Shown here piece by piece: positions 34,572 to 45,529 of a stretch of 64,000 nucleotides of DNA; position 1 is the stretch's first letter, and each line of letters begins with the position of its first letter. The stretch lies in NCBI RefSeq assembly GCF_002312805.1, contig NZ_NMUA01000001.1:124001-188000 (forward strand), given 5' to 3'. This stretch comes from Sphingobium sp. D43FB (GTDB taxonomy: Bacteria; Pseudomonadota; Alphaproteobacteria; Sphingomonadales; Sphingomonadaceae). A model generated the notes under the pieces. That model searched no databases. It saw only the letters and a program-made list of their open reading frames with translations, and was not told the origin of the DNA. Both the position numbers and the translations under genes were made by a program.

Positions 34572-36056
34572 ATGGTCGAACTATTGAAAATCACTGCCGC
34601 CGAAGCCGGTGGCACCGAACTGCCGCGCAATGTCGAAGCCGAAGCCGCGCTGCTGGGCGCGCTGATGATCGACAATCGCATTGCCGAGGATGTCCAGATC
34701 AAGATCAAGGCGGAGCATTTCTTCGAGCCGCTCCATGGTCGCATCTATGACGCGATCATGAAATTGCTCGATCGCGACATGATCGCCAACCCGGTGACGT
34801 TGAAGCCGATGCTGGATCAGGATCCGGCGCTCAAGGAACTGGGTGGCGCGGCCTATCTCGCGCAATTGACCGGCAATGGCGCGGCGCTCATTGGCGCGCG
34901 CGACTTCGCGGCGCAGATTTACGATCTCGCGCTATTACGACAGCTTGTCAGTGTCGGCCGAGAACTGGTTGAAAATGCGCTGGATACCAGCGAGGATGTC
35001 AATCCGCGCGAACAGATCGAAGCGGCCGAAGTCGCGCTCTACAAGGTTTCGGAGGGCGAAGGCGAAAGCGGCTCGGTCAAGAGCTTCCTCTCCGCCTCCA
35101 CCGCAGCGGTGCAAGTGGCCGAACGCGCGCTCAACAGCGGCGGCCATGTGTCGGGCATCACCACCGGCATCAACAGCCTCAACGCCAAGATCGGTGGCCT
35201 CCACAATTCGGATCTCATGATCCTCGCTGGCCGTCCGGGCATGGGCAAGACCTCGCTTGCCACCAACATCGCCTATAATGCCGCCTCGCGCTGGCTGCGC
35301 GACAATGCGGACGGTATTCCGCCCGAAAAAAATATGGGCGCCAAGACCGCCTTTTTCAGCCTCGAAATGTCCGCCGATCAGCTTGCGACCCGCGTGCTGG
35401 CCGAACAATCGGGGATCAGCGGCGAAGCGCTGCGCATGGGCAAGATCAGCCGCGCCGACTTCCAGAATCTCTCCCGCGCCGCCCGCGAGTTGCAGGAACT
35501 GCCGCTGTTCATCGACGATACGCCGGGCCTCACCATCGCCGCGCTGCGCACCCGCGCGCGCCGCCTGAAGCGCCGCCACGACGTCGGCTTCATCGTCGTC
35601 GACTATCTCCAACTGCTCCAGGGCAGCGGACGCGGCAACGAGAATCGCGTGAACGAAATTTCGGAAATTTCGCGTGGTTTGAAGACCTTGGCCAAGGAAT
35701 TGCATGTCCCGGTGCTGGCCCTCTCACAGCTGAGCCGCGCCGTCGAACAGCGCGAGGACAAACGGCCCCAGCTCTCCGATCTGCGCGAATCCGGCTCGAT
35801 CGAGCAGGATGCCGACATGGTCTGGTTCGTGTTCCGCGAAGATTATTACATCGCCGCCAAGGAGCCGGGGAACAAGGAAAGCGCCGAACATACCGAATGG
35901 GCGCAGCAGATGGAGCAGATTTACGGCCTCGCCGAACTGATCGTCGCCAAACAGCGTCACGGCTCCACCGGCCGCATCCGCATGAAATTCGACGCCCGCA
36001 TCACCCGCTTCTCCGACATCGCCGAAGACGGCTATCAGGATCTCGAATATGAGTAA
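34572..36056 (+). CDS. dnaB: Replicative DNA helicase DnaB
   Basis: This 494-residue protein has an N-terminal DnaB domain (PRNVEAEAALLGALMIDNRI near residue 19), a linker, and a RecA-type helicase domain. The Walker A motif GRPGMGKTS lies at residues 220-228, then FFSLEMSADQLATRVL, the Walker B region VGFIVVDYLQLLQGSG, and LSQLSRAVEQREDKRPQLSD (shown in part). It is the hexameric helicase of the replication fork. ATG 34572 with GGAGG at 34556-34560 is the start; the frame is open for 195 codons further upstream only by chance, antisense to UPF0262. Confidence 0.97.
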   Translation: MVELLKITAAEAGGTELPRNVEAEAALLGALMIDNRIAEDVQIKIKAEHFFEPLHGRIYDAIMKLLDRDMIANPVTLKPMLDQDPALKELGGAAYLAQLTGNGAALIGARDFAAQIYDLALLRQLVSVGRELVENALDTSEDVNPREQIEAAEVALYKVSEGEGESGSVKSFLSASTAAVQVAERALNSGGHVSGITTGINSLNAKIGGLHNSDLMILAGRPGMGKTSLATNIAYNAASRWLRDNADGIPPEKNMGAKTAFFSLEMSADQLATRVLAEQSGISGEALRMGKISRADFQNLSRAARELQELPLFIDDTPGLTIAALRTRARRLKRRHDVGFIVVDYLQLLQGSGRGNENRVNEISEISRGLKTLAKELHVPVLALSQLSRAVEQREDKRPQLSDLRESGSIEQDADMVWFVFREDYYIAAKEPGNKESAEHTEWAQQMEQIYGLAELIVAKQRHGSTGRIRMKFDARITRFSDIAEDGYQDLEYE

Positions 36057-36077
36057 GCGGCCCTTCGAACGTTTGAA

Positions 36078-36154
36078 CCGTTCGCCCTGAGCTTGTCGAA
36101 GGGCCGTCCTTCTTGAGAAGAAGGATGGGGCTTCGACAGGCTCAGCCCGAACGG
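36078..36154. repeat. Class B inverted repeat after dnaB
   Basis: Arms CCGTTCGCCCTGAGCTTGTC plus GAAGGG and CTTCGACAGGCTCAGCCC plus GAACGG enclose an inner hairpin (CCTTCTTGAGAAGAAGG). The element lies between the convergent dnaB and DUF885 genes and is followed by TTTTTTT on the + strand, so it may terminate dnaB. Confidence 0.85.
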
Positions 36155-36160
36155 CTTTTT

Positions 36161-37966
36161 TTAAGCGCCCATCTTCGCGCGCGCCGCCACGCGCTTCTCC
36201 AGCATCGACAGCGGCATCGCGCCTTCCTCAAGAATGGCGTGAAACTGCTTGATGTCGAACTTGTCGCCCATCGCCGCCTGCGCCGCCGCGCGCGCCTTGG
36301 TCCATACGCCATGGCCGACCTTGTAACTGGTCGCCTGCCCCGGCTGGGTGCAATAACGCTCCACTTCCCGCTGGCAGCGGGCAGGGGTAAAGCCGGTCTT
36401 TTCCACCATATAGGCGGTTGCCTGCTCGCGGCTCCACCGCTTGGCATGGATGCCCGTATCGACCACTAGCCGCGCCGCGCGGAACAGGAAGGATTGCAGA
36501 TAGCCCGCCCGGTCGAGCGGCGTGGCATAGCCCTTCAATTCGTCGGACAGCTGCTCGGCATAGAGCGCCCAGCCTTCGCTATAGGCGCTCATGAACGCGG
36601 TCTTGCGCAGCATCGGAATATCGCCTGCGGTCTGCGCGGTCGAAATCTGGAGATGATGCCCCGGCACGCCCTCATGATAGTTGAGCGCGGGCAGCGTATA
36701 TTTGGGCCAATCGCCGATCGCCTTCAGGTTGATGAAGAAGATCGCGGGCCGCGACCCGTCCAGCGCCGCGCGATTATAATAGCCGTTCGATGCGCCATCC
36801 TGAATCTCCACCGGCACCGCGCGGATTTCCAGCGGCGTGTCGGGGATGGTCGAGAACGCTTGCGGCAATTTCGCCTGCATCAGCTTGGCTTCGGCATTGA
36901 GCGCTGCGATCAGGTCGCTGCGCCCCTGCGCGGTATCGGGATAAAGCTGCGACGGCTCGGCATTGAGCGCCGCCAGCCGTTCGCCGATCGTGCCCTTGCT
37001 ATAGCCCGCCGCTTTCAAAATCGTGTCGAGCTGCCCGCTGATTTCCGCGACCTGCTCCACGCCCATCGCGTGGATTTCGTCAGCGCTCATGTCGGTCGTG
37101 GTCGCGCTTTTCAGCGCAGCGGCATAGATTTCGTCGCCGCGCGGCGTGCGCCAAATGCCATCGCCCGCAGCCGTACCGCCCTTGAGCGCCTCGATCGCGG
37201 CAATCTGCTCGTCCAACGCCGGGTAAATGGCCTTTTCGACAACAGCCGTCGCTTGGCCCTGCCAATCGCCCGCCACATTCTTGGCCGCAGCCCGCTTGAC
37301 CAGCGATTGCACGATCGAACTGGACGCAGCAGGCTGATCACGCAGCTTGCGCATCTGCGCCAGCGTCAGATCGAGCGACCAGCCCGGCGCAAGATAGCCG
37401 CGCGCCGCTTCGTCCCGCTGGACCGCCGTGTCGGTCCGCAGGTTGCGGGCAAAAGCATCGAGCCGCGCGACATAGGCATCCGCGTCGGCGGCCGTGTTGA
37501 TGGTATGCGCGGTGTTCAGGAAATCGGGGGTGGAGAAATAACTGCCGCCCTGCTGAAAGATGCGATAGGGGCGCACCGCGCTGTTGAGGCCAAAGGTCGC
37601 CGGTGCGACCGTCTGCTGCCCCAGCGAATAGAGGACCACCTCCAGATTGAGCCGCTGCGGATCGGACAGGCTGGCCGATTGGAAGCCCTCCAATTCCTTG
37701 ATCGCCGCCTGCGTCATGCTCAGCCGCTTCATCATCGCCGACTTGCTATTGTCGTCCAACTGGCTCTTCGCCCCGGCGCGCGCGCCCTTGTCCAGGCCGA
37801 GGCTCGTGACCATGCCGGGCGACACATCGAGCTGCTTCTCGAAAATGGTGGCGAAGGCGGCGGAAAGCCGCGCATCGTCATTGCCCGCCATCTGCGCCAG
37901 CGCGCGCGGGCCGGCGGCGGCGAGGGCAATGGCCCCGGCGGAGGAGAGAAACAGGCGGCGATCCAT
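36161..37966 (-). CDS. DUF885 family exported protein (putative metallopeptidase)
   Basis: This 601-residue protein has a twin-arginine-like signal MDRRLFLSSAGAIALAAAG ending at ALA near residue 24, and a DUF885 domain with the HExxxH-type zinc motif NYHEGVPGHHLQIS near residue 430, followed by FMSAYSEGWALYAEQL, which supplies a third ligand. Such proteins occur widely in sphingomonads and xanthomonads as periplasmic or lipoprotein peptidases, but no substrate is established. It converges with dnaB across a class B repeat. Confidence 0.85.
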   Translation of the reverse strand: MDRRLFLSSAGAIALAAAGPRALAQMAGNDDARLSAAFATIFEKQLDVSPGMVTSLGLDKGARAGAKSQLDDNSKSAMMKRLSMTQAAIKELEGFQSASLSDPQRLNLEVVLYSLGQQTVAPATFGLNSAVRPYRIFQQGGSYFSTPDFLNTAHTINTAADADAYVARLDAFARNLRTDTAVQRDEAARGYLAPGWSLDLTLAQMRKLRDQPAASSSIVQSLVKRAAAKNVAGDWQGQATAVVEKAIYPALDEQIAAIEALKGGTAAGDGIWRTPRGDEIYAAALKSATTTDMSADEIHAMGVEQVAEISGQLDTILKAAGYSKGTIGERLAALNAEPSQLYPDTAQGRSDLIAALNAEAKLMQAKLPQAFSTIPDTPLEIRAVPVEIQDGASNGYYNRAALDGSRPAIFFINLKAIGDWPKYTLPALNYHEGVPGHHLQISTAQTAGDIPMLRKTAFMSAYSEGWALYAEQLSDELKGYATPLDRAGYLQSFLFRAARLVVDTGIHAKRWSREQATAYMVEKTGFTPARCQREVERYCTQPGQATSYKVGHGVWTKARAAAQAAMGDKFDIKQFHAILEEGAMPLSMLEKRVAARAKMGA

Positions 37967-38082
37967 GGCGATGACTCCCTTATGTCTTGCCTGCCTGTCT
38001 TACCCCGCTCCGCCGCCTCGTCCAGCCCCTTGTAACAATGTTGCGCGCACGCAACATCTTCGGTCATCCAATGCGGGGCCGT

Positions 38083-38952
38083 TCAGCCTTCGCTCTGCAA
38101 CTTGTCCTGCGTCCGGGTCGCGAAGTCTCTCGCGTCATGCCGTTCGTGCAATTGCTCTTCCAACGGGCCATTTGCCTTGTTGACCATCCGCCCGCGCTTC
38201 ACTGCCGGGCGCGCGTCGATCTGCTGCGCCCAGCGCACGACATGGGTATAGCTGGCGACGTCCAGAAACTCCGCCGCCTCATAGGCGCGGCCCAGCACCA
38301 GCCCGCCATACCAGGGCCAGATCGCGATGTCGGCGATGCTGTAATCATCGCCCGCCATATAGGCGTTGTCCGCCAGATGCCGGTCCAGCACGTCCAACTG
38401 CCGCTTCACTTCCATCGTGTAGCGGTTGATCGGATATTCATATTTTTCCGGCGCATAGGCATAAAAATGGCCAAAGCCGCCACCCAGCAGCGGCCCAGCC
38501 CCCATCTGCCAGAACAACCAACTGAGTGCAGCAGTGCGCTTGGCCGGGTCGGTCGGCAGGAACGCGCCGAACTTCTCGGCAAGATAGAGCAGGATCGCGC
38601 CCGATTCGAAAACCCGCTGCGGCGGCGACACGCTATGGTCCATCAGTGCCGGGATCTTGCTGTTGGGATTGACCGCCACGAAGCCGCTCGAAAACTGGTC
38701 GCCATCGCCGATCCTGATTAGCCAGGCATCATAGTCGGCGTCGGCAAAGCCCGCCTCCAGCAATTCTTCCAGCATGATCGTCACCTTCTGCCCATTGGGC
38801 GTGGCGAGCGAATAGAGCTGGAGCTTATGCTGGCCGACCGGCAGCGCTTTGTCATGGGTCGCGCCTGCGATCGGCCGGTTGATATTGGCGAACGCCCCGC
38901 CATTATCCTTGTCCCAGGTCCAGATGCGGGGCGGGGTATAGCTGTCGGTCAT
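38083..38952 (-). CDS. yghU: YghU-type glutathione-dependent disulfide-bond oxidoreductase
   Basis: This 289-residue GST-fold protein has the long N-terminal extension of the Nu-class enzyme YghU (YTPPRIWTWDKDNGGAFANI, shown in part), a thioredoxin domain with LYSLATPNGQKVTIMLEELL, the glutathione-binding SKIPALMDHS and FESGAILLYLAEK, and the C-terminal GAGPLLGGGFGHFYAYAPEK. Nu-class GSTs reduce disulfides and peroxides with bound glutathione. It is a single gene with gaps of 116 and 90 bases on its sides. Confidence 0.92.
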   Translation of the reverse strand: MTDSYTPPRIWTWDKDNGGAFANINRPIAGATHDKALPVGQHKLQLYSLATPNGQKVTIMLEELLEAGFADADYDAWLIRIGDGDQFSSGFVAVNPNSKIPALMDHSVSPPQRVFESGAILLYLAEKFGAFLPTDPAKRTAALSWLFWQMGAGPLLGGGFGHFYAYAPEKYEYPINRYTMEVKRQLDVLDRHLADNAYMAGDDYSIADIAIWPWYGGLVLGRAYEAAEFLDVASYTHVVRWAQQIDARPAVKRGRMVNKANGPLEEQLHERHDARDFATRTQDKLQSEG

Positions 38953-39042
38953 GCGGGGCTGGCTCCAATATCGTGAAAGGATGGGCCGCAGGTAGGGGGC
39001 GACCCCATCCCCTGCAACCGACAGCCATCAGGCTTCACAGGA

Positions 39043-39477
39043 TTATTCCGCAGCTACCCGCACGACGAGAACGCTGACCGGGCTTTGATGCACGATCGCC
39101 GACGCATTGGACCCCAGCAGCTTCGAGGAGAAAGACGGTTCATGCGACCCGATCACGATCAGCGTCGCGCCGACTCGTTCGGCGGCGCTGATCACTTCAT
39201 CGCGCACCCGGCCGCGCCGCGTGTCGAAATGGACCTGCCCCTCGGCAAGGCCGCCTTCGCTCGCCCATTGCCGCATCAGCGCCAGCGCCTCGGCCTCTTC
39301 CTTGATGTCGAGGTCGCGCCCCAGAAGGTCGGAATAGCGGGTGGGCATATGATAGCGGACATAGAGCATATGGACCGTCGTTTCGGGTCCACAAACAGCC
39401 GCCGCCGCATCGATCGCGGCGCGCGCGTGCAGTACGTCGTTGATGTCGATGGCAACGACAATCTTCGAATAGGCCAT
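39043..39477 (-). CDS. Universal stress protein
   Basis: This 144-residue single-domain UspA-type protein has the N-terminal KIVVAIDINDVLHARAAIDA and the ATP-binding loop IVIGSHEPSFSSKLLGSNAS followed by PVSVLVVR. This is the G-2X-G-9X-G-S pattern of ATP-binding members with its first glycine in GSHE. Such proteins are induced by starvation or heat and their exact task is unclear. A strong AAGGAGG-like site precedes the ATG. It is divergent from groESL with a 384-base gap. Confidence 0.9.
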   Translation of the reverse strand: MAYSKIVVAIDINDVLHARAAIDAAAAVCGPETTVHMLYVRYHMPTRYSDLLGRDLDIKEEAEALALMRQWASEGGLAEGQVHFDTRRGRVRDEVISAAERVGATLIVIGSHEPSFSSKLLGSNASAIVHQSPVSVLVVRVAAE

Positions 39478-39690
39478 GATGCATCCTCCTTATGGTTCTC
39501 CTTCACCAACAGGCGGGCGGGGCAGGGGATGCAGCATTCACGAAAAATAACGGTCGCGACATGAAGGCGCGGCTGACGGCAACAGTCGGTCTATCCATCG
39601 CAGGGGACATGCCATGTCGCGCGGCAATCGCCATAACCCGGAAGCGGGCGCTCGGTTGCGCGGCCCCGTAAATTTTTCTGCGCGATCGCC

Positions 39691-39720
39691 TTGACGCATA
39701 AAAGCACCGCTCCATATTTA
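39691..39720 (+). promoter_or_regulatory. groESp: Sigma-70-like promoter of groESL
   Basis: TTGACG (39691-39696) and TATTTA (39715-39720) are separated by 18 bases, and the CIRCE operator begins six bases after the -10 element. The rest of the 384-base gap between the stress protein and groES (39478-39861) holds only leader sequence with no recognisable gene. Confidence 0.65.
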
Positions 39721-39725
39721 CGGCG

Positions 39726-39752
39726 CTAGCACTCTCCTCCAGTGAGTGCTAA
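39726..39752. promoter_or_regulatory. CIRCE operator (HrcA binding site)
   Basis: CTAGCACTC, nine bases, then GAGTGCTAA: this matches the CIRCE consensus TTAGCACTC-N9-GAGTGCTAA with one mismatch in the first arm. HrcA bound here represses groESL until heat shock titrates it. Confidence 0.95.
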
Positions 39753-39861
39753 CAGCAACGCAGTTCAAGGGGAGACGGACAAGGCGATTGCGGTTTTGCG
39801 GGGAAATCATCCCCGGATCGCGCGCCGGACCCATCCCAAATAGAAGGGAAAGGCAATCAAC

Positions 39862-40149
39862 ATGGCATTTCGTCCATTGCACGACCGTGTTCTCGTCCGC
39901 CGCATCGAAGCGGAAGCGAAGACCGCCGGTGGGATCATCATCCCCGACACCGCCAAGGAAAAGCCGCAGGAAGGCGAAATCGTCTCCGTCGGCACCGGTT
40001 CCAAGGCTGAAGATGGCAAGGTCACCCCGCTCGACGTCAAGGCTGGCGACCGCGTGCTGTTCGGCAAATGGTCGGGCACCGAGGTCAAGGTCGACGGCGA
40101 AGACCTGCTGATCATGAAGGAATCGGACATTCTGGGCGTCGTAGCCTGA
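39862..40149 (+). CDS. groES: Co-chaperonin GroES
   Basis: This 95-residue protein starts [14 protein letters not shown] and contains the mobile loop [20 protein letters not shown] and the typical [19 protein letters not shown]. It caps the GroEL chamber. AAGGGAAAGG precedes the ATG. It is the first gene of the operon, 110 bases after the CIRCE element and 80 bases before groEL. Confidence 0.98.
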   Translation: MAFRPLHDRVLVRRIEAEAKTAGGIIIPDTAKEKPQEGEIVSVGTGSKAEDGKVTPLDVKAGDRVLFGKWSGTEVKVDGEDLLIMKESDILGVVA

Positions 40150-40187
40150 TTTTCGGTTCGCGATTTTCACATCCAGCAACGGTGTGA

Positions 40188-41879
<1,692 letters not shown>

Positions 41880-41905
41880 GTCCTGCTTTCCACACGACAA
41901 AGAAG

Positions 41906-41935
41906 AGGCCGGTGGAGCAATCCACCGGCCTTTTT
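41906..41935 (+). terminator. Rho-independent terminator of groESL
   Basis: AGGCCGGTGGA and TCCACCGGCCT form a perfect 11-base stem around GCAA, followed by TTTTC, 26 bases after the groEL stop. Confidence 0.93.
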
Positions 41936-42082
41936 CTTGTCGTCACCTGTACCAAATTCATCCGGCGCTGGTTTCCTAATCTTTTGAAGTCGCTATGCTA
42001 CCCATCCAAGCATCGGGCCAGATCGACAGGGGCATTATGAACGACCGGATGGTAAGACTTTGATGCGCGGTATCCTGTGCTG

Positions 42083-43885
42083 ATGGAGGGGGGAACGCTC
42101 TTTGCCCGCTGGCCCGAAGCGGGGCCAGTGGCGGGGCTCGTCATGGTGCTGCTGTTGTTCGTGGCCTTTGCGATGGAGCGGTTTCCGCCCGTCGTCATCG
42201 CCGTGATCGGGGCCATCCTGATGCTGGTGACGGGCATGTTGAGCCCGACCGACCTGCTGACGGTCTTCGCCAATCCCGCCCCCATCACGATCGCGGCCTT
42301 CTTCATTTTGTCCGGTGCGCTCATCCGCACCGGCGCGATCGAGGCATTGGCCAGCCTGATGGTCTCCCGTGCCAAGGAACGACCCCGGCGCACGGTGGCG
42401 GAATTGCTGGGCACGGCCATGCTGGCCCCGGCCTTCGTCAACAATACACCCGTGGTGATGGTGCTGATCCCGCTGGTCAAGCGACTGGCGCGCACGGTCG
42501 GCATCGCGGCGACGCGCCTGCTCATCCCGCTCTCCTATCTCGCGATTCTCAGCGGCACTTTGACCCTGGTGGGCACCTCCACCAACCTGCTGGTCGATGG
42601 CGTCGCGCAGGAAAATGGTCAGGCGGCTTTCGGCATATTCGAAATCACCACGGTCGGCCTGGTCGCACTGGTGACCGGTGGCATCACTCTGCTGATCCTG
42701 GGGCCGATACTGCTGCCCAACCGCCCCGACAATGAACTCGATGTCGACAGCGACCGCCTCTACATCACTGAACTTTGCCCTAAATTGAAGGATGACGGGA
42801 CGCGACTGGGCGATATCAAGGCGCTGCGTCGTGGCTCCGTGCGGGTGCTGGGGATCGCGCGCGGATCGCAGATCCTGCGCAACATCGACAATGATGCTAT
42901 CATCCTGCCCTCCGACCGGGTCATCGTCGCGACGAGCGCACATGAATTGGATGCCTTGGCCCGATCGCATGAATTTGTTGTCGGGCTTCAGAATATCGGA
43001 CGACCGATCCGGCTGGCGGCGGACGAACGGGACAGCATGGTGGGGCTGATCGGCATCACCCTTGCCCCGACTCATCCCGCCATCGGTCGGAAGCTGCGGG
43101 AAATACCCTTTCTGTCGAATCTCAGCGTCCGCATATTGGGGCTCAGCCGCCCGCGTCATGTGGCTGGGCCGGATCTGGTGAATGTGCGCCTGCGCGCAGG
43201 CGACAGTTTGCTGGTGGCTGCCGACGATCAGGCGGCGGCTGCGCTGCGCGACAATATGAATTTCATCGCGGAGGATACCAGCGGCGTCAGGCGCTATCGC
43301 CGTCGGCGCGCGCCGATCGCTGCGCTCACGCTGGGCATGGTGATCGTGGGAGCTGCCTTCAACATCATGCCGGTATTCGCACTGGCGCTGATCGGCGTCG
43401 CGATCGTGCTGGCAACCCGCTGCCTCGATGCGGAGGAGGCCTGGTCGGCGATCGACGGCAATGTCATCGTATTGATCTTCGCCATGCTCGCCATCGGCCT
43501 GGCGCTGGAAAAATCGGGCAGCGTGGCGTTGATCGTGTCCACCCTGTCGCCCTGGATGGCAGCGTTGCCACCGTTGGCACTCATCATCGCCATCTATGCC
43601 GCGACATCGGTGCTGACCGAAACCGTCACCAACAATGCCGTCGCCGTCATCATGACGCCGATCGCCATCGGCATAGCCGGGCAGAATGGCGTCGATCCGC
43701 GACCGCTGATCATCGCCGTGATGTTCGCAGCCTCCGCCAGTTTCGCAACGCCCATAGGCTATCAGACCAACACGATGGTCTATGCAGCAGCCGATTACCG
43801 GTTCAGCGATTTCGTCAAGATCGGCGTGCCGATGAACGTCATCGTCGGTCTGGCGACCTGCTTTGCCATCTACTGGCTGGTATAA
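42083..43885 (+). CDS. SLC13/DASS-type permease with two TrkA-C domains
   Basis: This 600-residue protein has about 11 membrane segments. An N-terminal transport half with LAPAFVNNTPVVMVLIPLVK near residue 115 carries the SNT/NNT-type hairpin, and the second hairpin is VLTETVTNNAVAVIMTPIAI near residue 515. In the middle (about 210-390) are two RCK-C/TrkA-C regulatory domains (LRRGSVRVLGIARGSQ, LSNLSVRILGLSRPRH). This layout is typical of bacterial sodium-coupled sulfate or dicarboxylate carriers. The transported anion is not evident. ATG 42083 is chosen over GTG 42077. A DUF389 gene follows after 15 bases. Confidence 0.88.
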   Translation: MEGGTLFARWPEAGPVAGLVMVLLLFVAFAMERFPPVVIAVIGAILMLVTGMLSPTDLLTVFANPAPITIAAFFILSGALIRTGAIEALASLMVSRAKERPRRTVAELLGTAMLAPAFVNNTPVVMVLIPLVKRLARTVGIAATRLLIPLSYLAILSGTLTLVGTSTNLLVDGVAQENGQAAFGIFEITTVGLVALVTGGITLLILGPILLPNRPDNELDVDSDRLYITELCPKLKDDGTRLGDIKALRRGSVRVLGIARGSQILRNIDNDAIILPSDRVIVATSAHELDALARSHEFVVGLQNIGRPIRLAADERDSMVGLIGITLAPTHPAIGRKLREIPFLSNLSVRILGLSRPRHVAGPDLVNVRLRAGDSLLVAADDQAAAALRDNMNFIAEDTSGVRRYRRRRAPIAALTLGMVIVGAAFNIMPVFALALIGVAIVLATRCLDAEEAWSAIDGNVIVLIFAMLAIGLALEKSGSVALIVSTLSPWMAALPPLALIIAIYAATSVLTETVTNNAVAVIMTPIAIGIAGQNGVDPRPLIIAVMFAASASFATPIGYQTNTMVYAAADYRFSDFVKIGVPMNVIVGLATCFAIYWLV

Positions 43886-43900
43886 GGGAGCGCTGACATC

Positions 43901-45454
43901 ATGAATTCGCCTGCGCCAGACCATCCCTATCCCGCGCGCTGGGATAATATTCCCTTCTATCGCTGGTGGCGGAAATCCGTGGTCGGATCGGTCGATCAGG
44001 AAAAGGTCGTCGCCCGCATCGTAGAGGAAAGCGGCTGCACGCCGCGCTATCTCTTCATGACCATGATGTCGGCTGGCATCGCCGTTCTGGGGCTGCTCCT
44101 GTCGTCGCCTGCCGTCGTCATCGGCGCCATGCTCATATCGCCGCTGATGAACCCGATTCTCGGCCTGGGGTTCAGCCTGGCGCTGTTCGACTTTGCCGAA
44201 CTGCGCCGCTCGCTTTCGGCCCTGGCGATCGGGGCGGGTGCGGCGCTGCTGTTCACGGCCTTCATCGTTCTCGTCTCGCCGCTGAAAGCACCCACGGCCG
44301 AAATATTGGCCCGCACCCGCCCCAATCTGTTCGATCTGCTGGTCGCCCTCTTTGCCGCTCTGGCGGGCACCTTCGCGATCATCCGCGGGCGCGGCGAAAC
44401 CATCGTCGGTGTCGCCATCGCCACGGCCCTGATGCCGCCGCTGGCGGTTGTGGGCTTCGGCCTTGCGACCTGGAACATGCCGATCCTGGGCGGGGCACTC
44501 GCCCTGTTCGTCACCAACTTCGTGACCATCGCTTTGTCGGCGATGGTGATGGCCCGCTATTATGGGTTCGGCCATTATCTATCGAGCCAGCAAAGTTGGA
44601 CTCAGACCGTGCTGCTCATGCTGGTCTTCGTCGTCATGGCCGTGCCGCTGGCCATATCCCTCAGCCGCATCGCGGGCGAAGCGGTGGCCGTCAATCAAAT
44701 CCGTGCCTTCCTCTCCGATCGTTATGGAGCGGAGTCGCGGATCACCCAACTCGACGTCAATTTCGACCGAACGCCCCTTGCTGTGCGCAGCGTGGTCATA
44801 GCCCCCCGATCCCGCGCTGAAAGCAACGCCTTGCTGCAGACCGACCTTAGCGACCGGCTGGGCCGCCCTGTGGCGCTGCGTGTGGACCAAGTCCTGCTCG
44901 ATCCGGGCGCAGGGTCGGTCGAAGCGCAACGGGCCGAATTGCAGCAGGCCAATGATGCGCTGGCCAATGACCGCAGCCGCGCCAACAGAGTGGCCGGGCT
45001 GATCGCGCTGGCCGCTGGCGTGGCCCCCGACGCCGTGACGATCGACCGCGATCATCAACGCGCGACAGCGACGGCGGCCCTGTTGCCGGGCGCCGACCTC
45101 GCTACCTATGGCGCGCTCGAACAGCGCGCCATCCAGTCCGTGGAGGGATGGGAGGTCGCCATTATTCCACCGCTCACGCCGCTGCCGGTCATCGCCTTTG
45201 CCGACAATGTGGACGCGCTCGACCCGAAGGCGCGGCAAGCCGTGCTGCTTTCGGCCTGGGCGGCAAAGCGTTGGAACAGTCCGCAACTGTCCGTGCCCGG
45301 CTTGCCGACCGATGCCCCCGAACGACCATCCTTGCCGCAACGCAGGGCGCTAGCAATCGCCGCCCTCCTCAAGGAACAGGGCATCGCCGCCATCGCCGCA
45401 CCGGCATCGGGTCAGACTTTCCGGCTACAGATTGCTGCAGCCAACCTGCCCTAA
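43901..45454 (+). CDS. DUF389 membrane protein with C-terminal extension
   Basis: This 517-residue protein has a DUF389 domain (about 60-300): MMSAGIAVLGLLLSSPAVVIG (shown in part), ISPLMNPILGLGFSLALFDF and IRGRGETIVGVAIATALMPP, with about six membrane spans. A soluble region of 220 residues follows, with a BON-like part and a last stretch of OmpA-like character (LSAWAAKRWNSPQLSVPG). No function is established for DUF389. Its 15-base distance from an anion permease suggests cotranscription. The gene ends 75 bases before a convergent aminotransferase gene. Confidence 0.82.
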   Translation: MNSPAPDHPYPARWDNIPFYRWWRKSVVGSVDQEKVVARIVEESGCTPRYLFMTMMSAGIAVLGLLLSSPAVVIGAMLISPLMNPILGLGFSLALFDFAELRRSLSALAIGAGAALLFTAFIVLVSPLKAPTAEILARTRPNLFDLLVALFAALAGTFAIIRGRGETIVGVAIATALMPPLAVVGFGLATWNMPILGGALALFVTNFVTIALSAMVMARYYGFGHYLSSQQSWTQTVLLMLVFVVMAVPLAISLSRIAGEAVAVNQIRAFLSDRYGAESRITQLDVNFDRTPLAVRSVVIAPRSRAESNALLQTDLSDRLGRPVALRVDQVLLDPGAGSVEAQRAELQQANDALANDRSRANRVAGLIALAAGVAPDAVTIDRDHQRATATAALLPGADLATYGALEQRAIQSVEGWEVAIIPPLTPLPVIAFADNVDALDPKARQAVLLSAWAAKRWNSPQLSVPGLPTDAPERPSLPQRRALAIAALLKEQGIAAIAAPASGQTFRLQIAAANLP

Positions 45455-45529
45455 CGAAGCCGACGCCACCTATTTCTGAATGATGGCCTGGGCCACGCGG
45501 ATATGGTGGCCATTGATCACCGTCCGAAA

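Noticed and set aside
42035..44575. 846-codon minus-strand open frame antisense to the permease and DUF389 genes
   Set aside because: It is rich in His, Arg, Gln and Asp with no domain, and is a mirror of two well-supported genes. High GC produces such long shadow frames.
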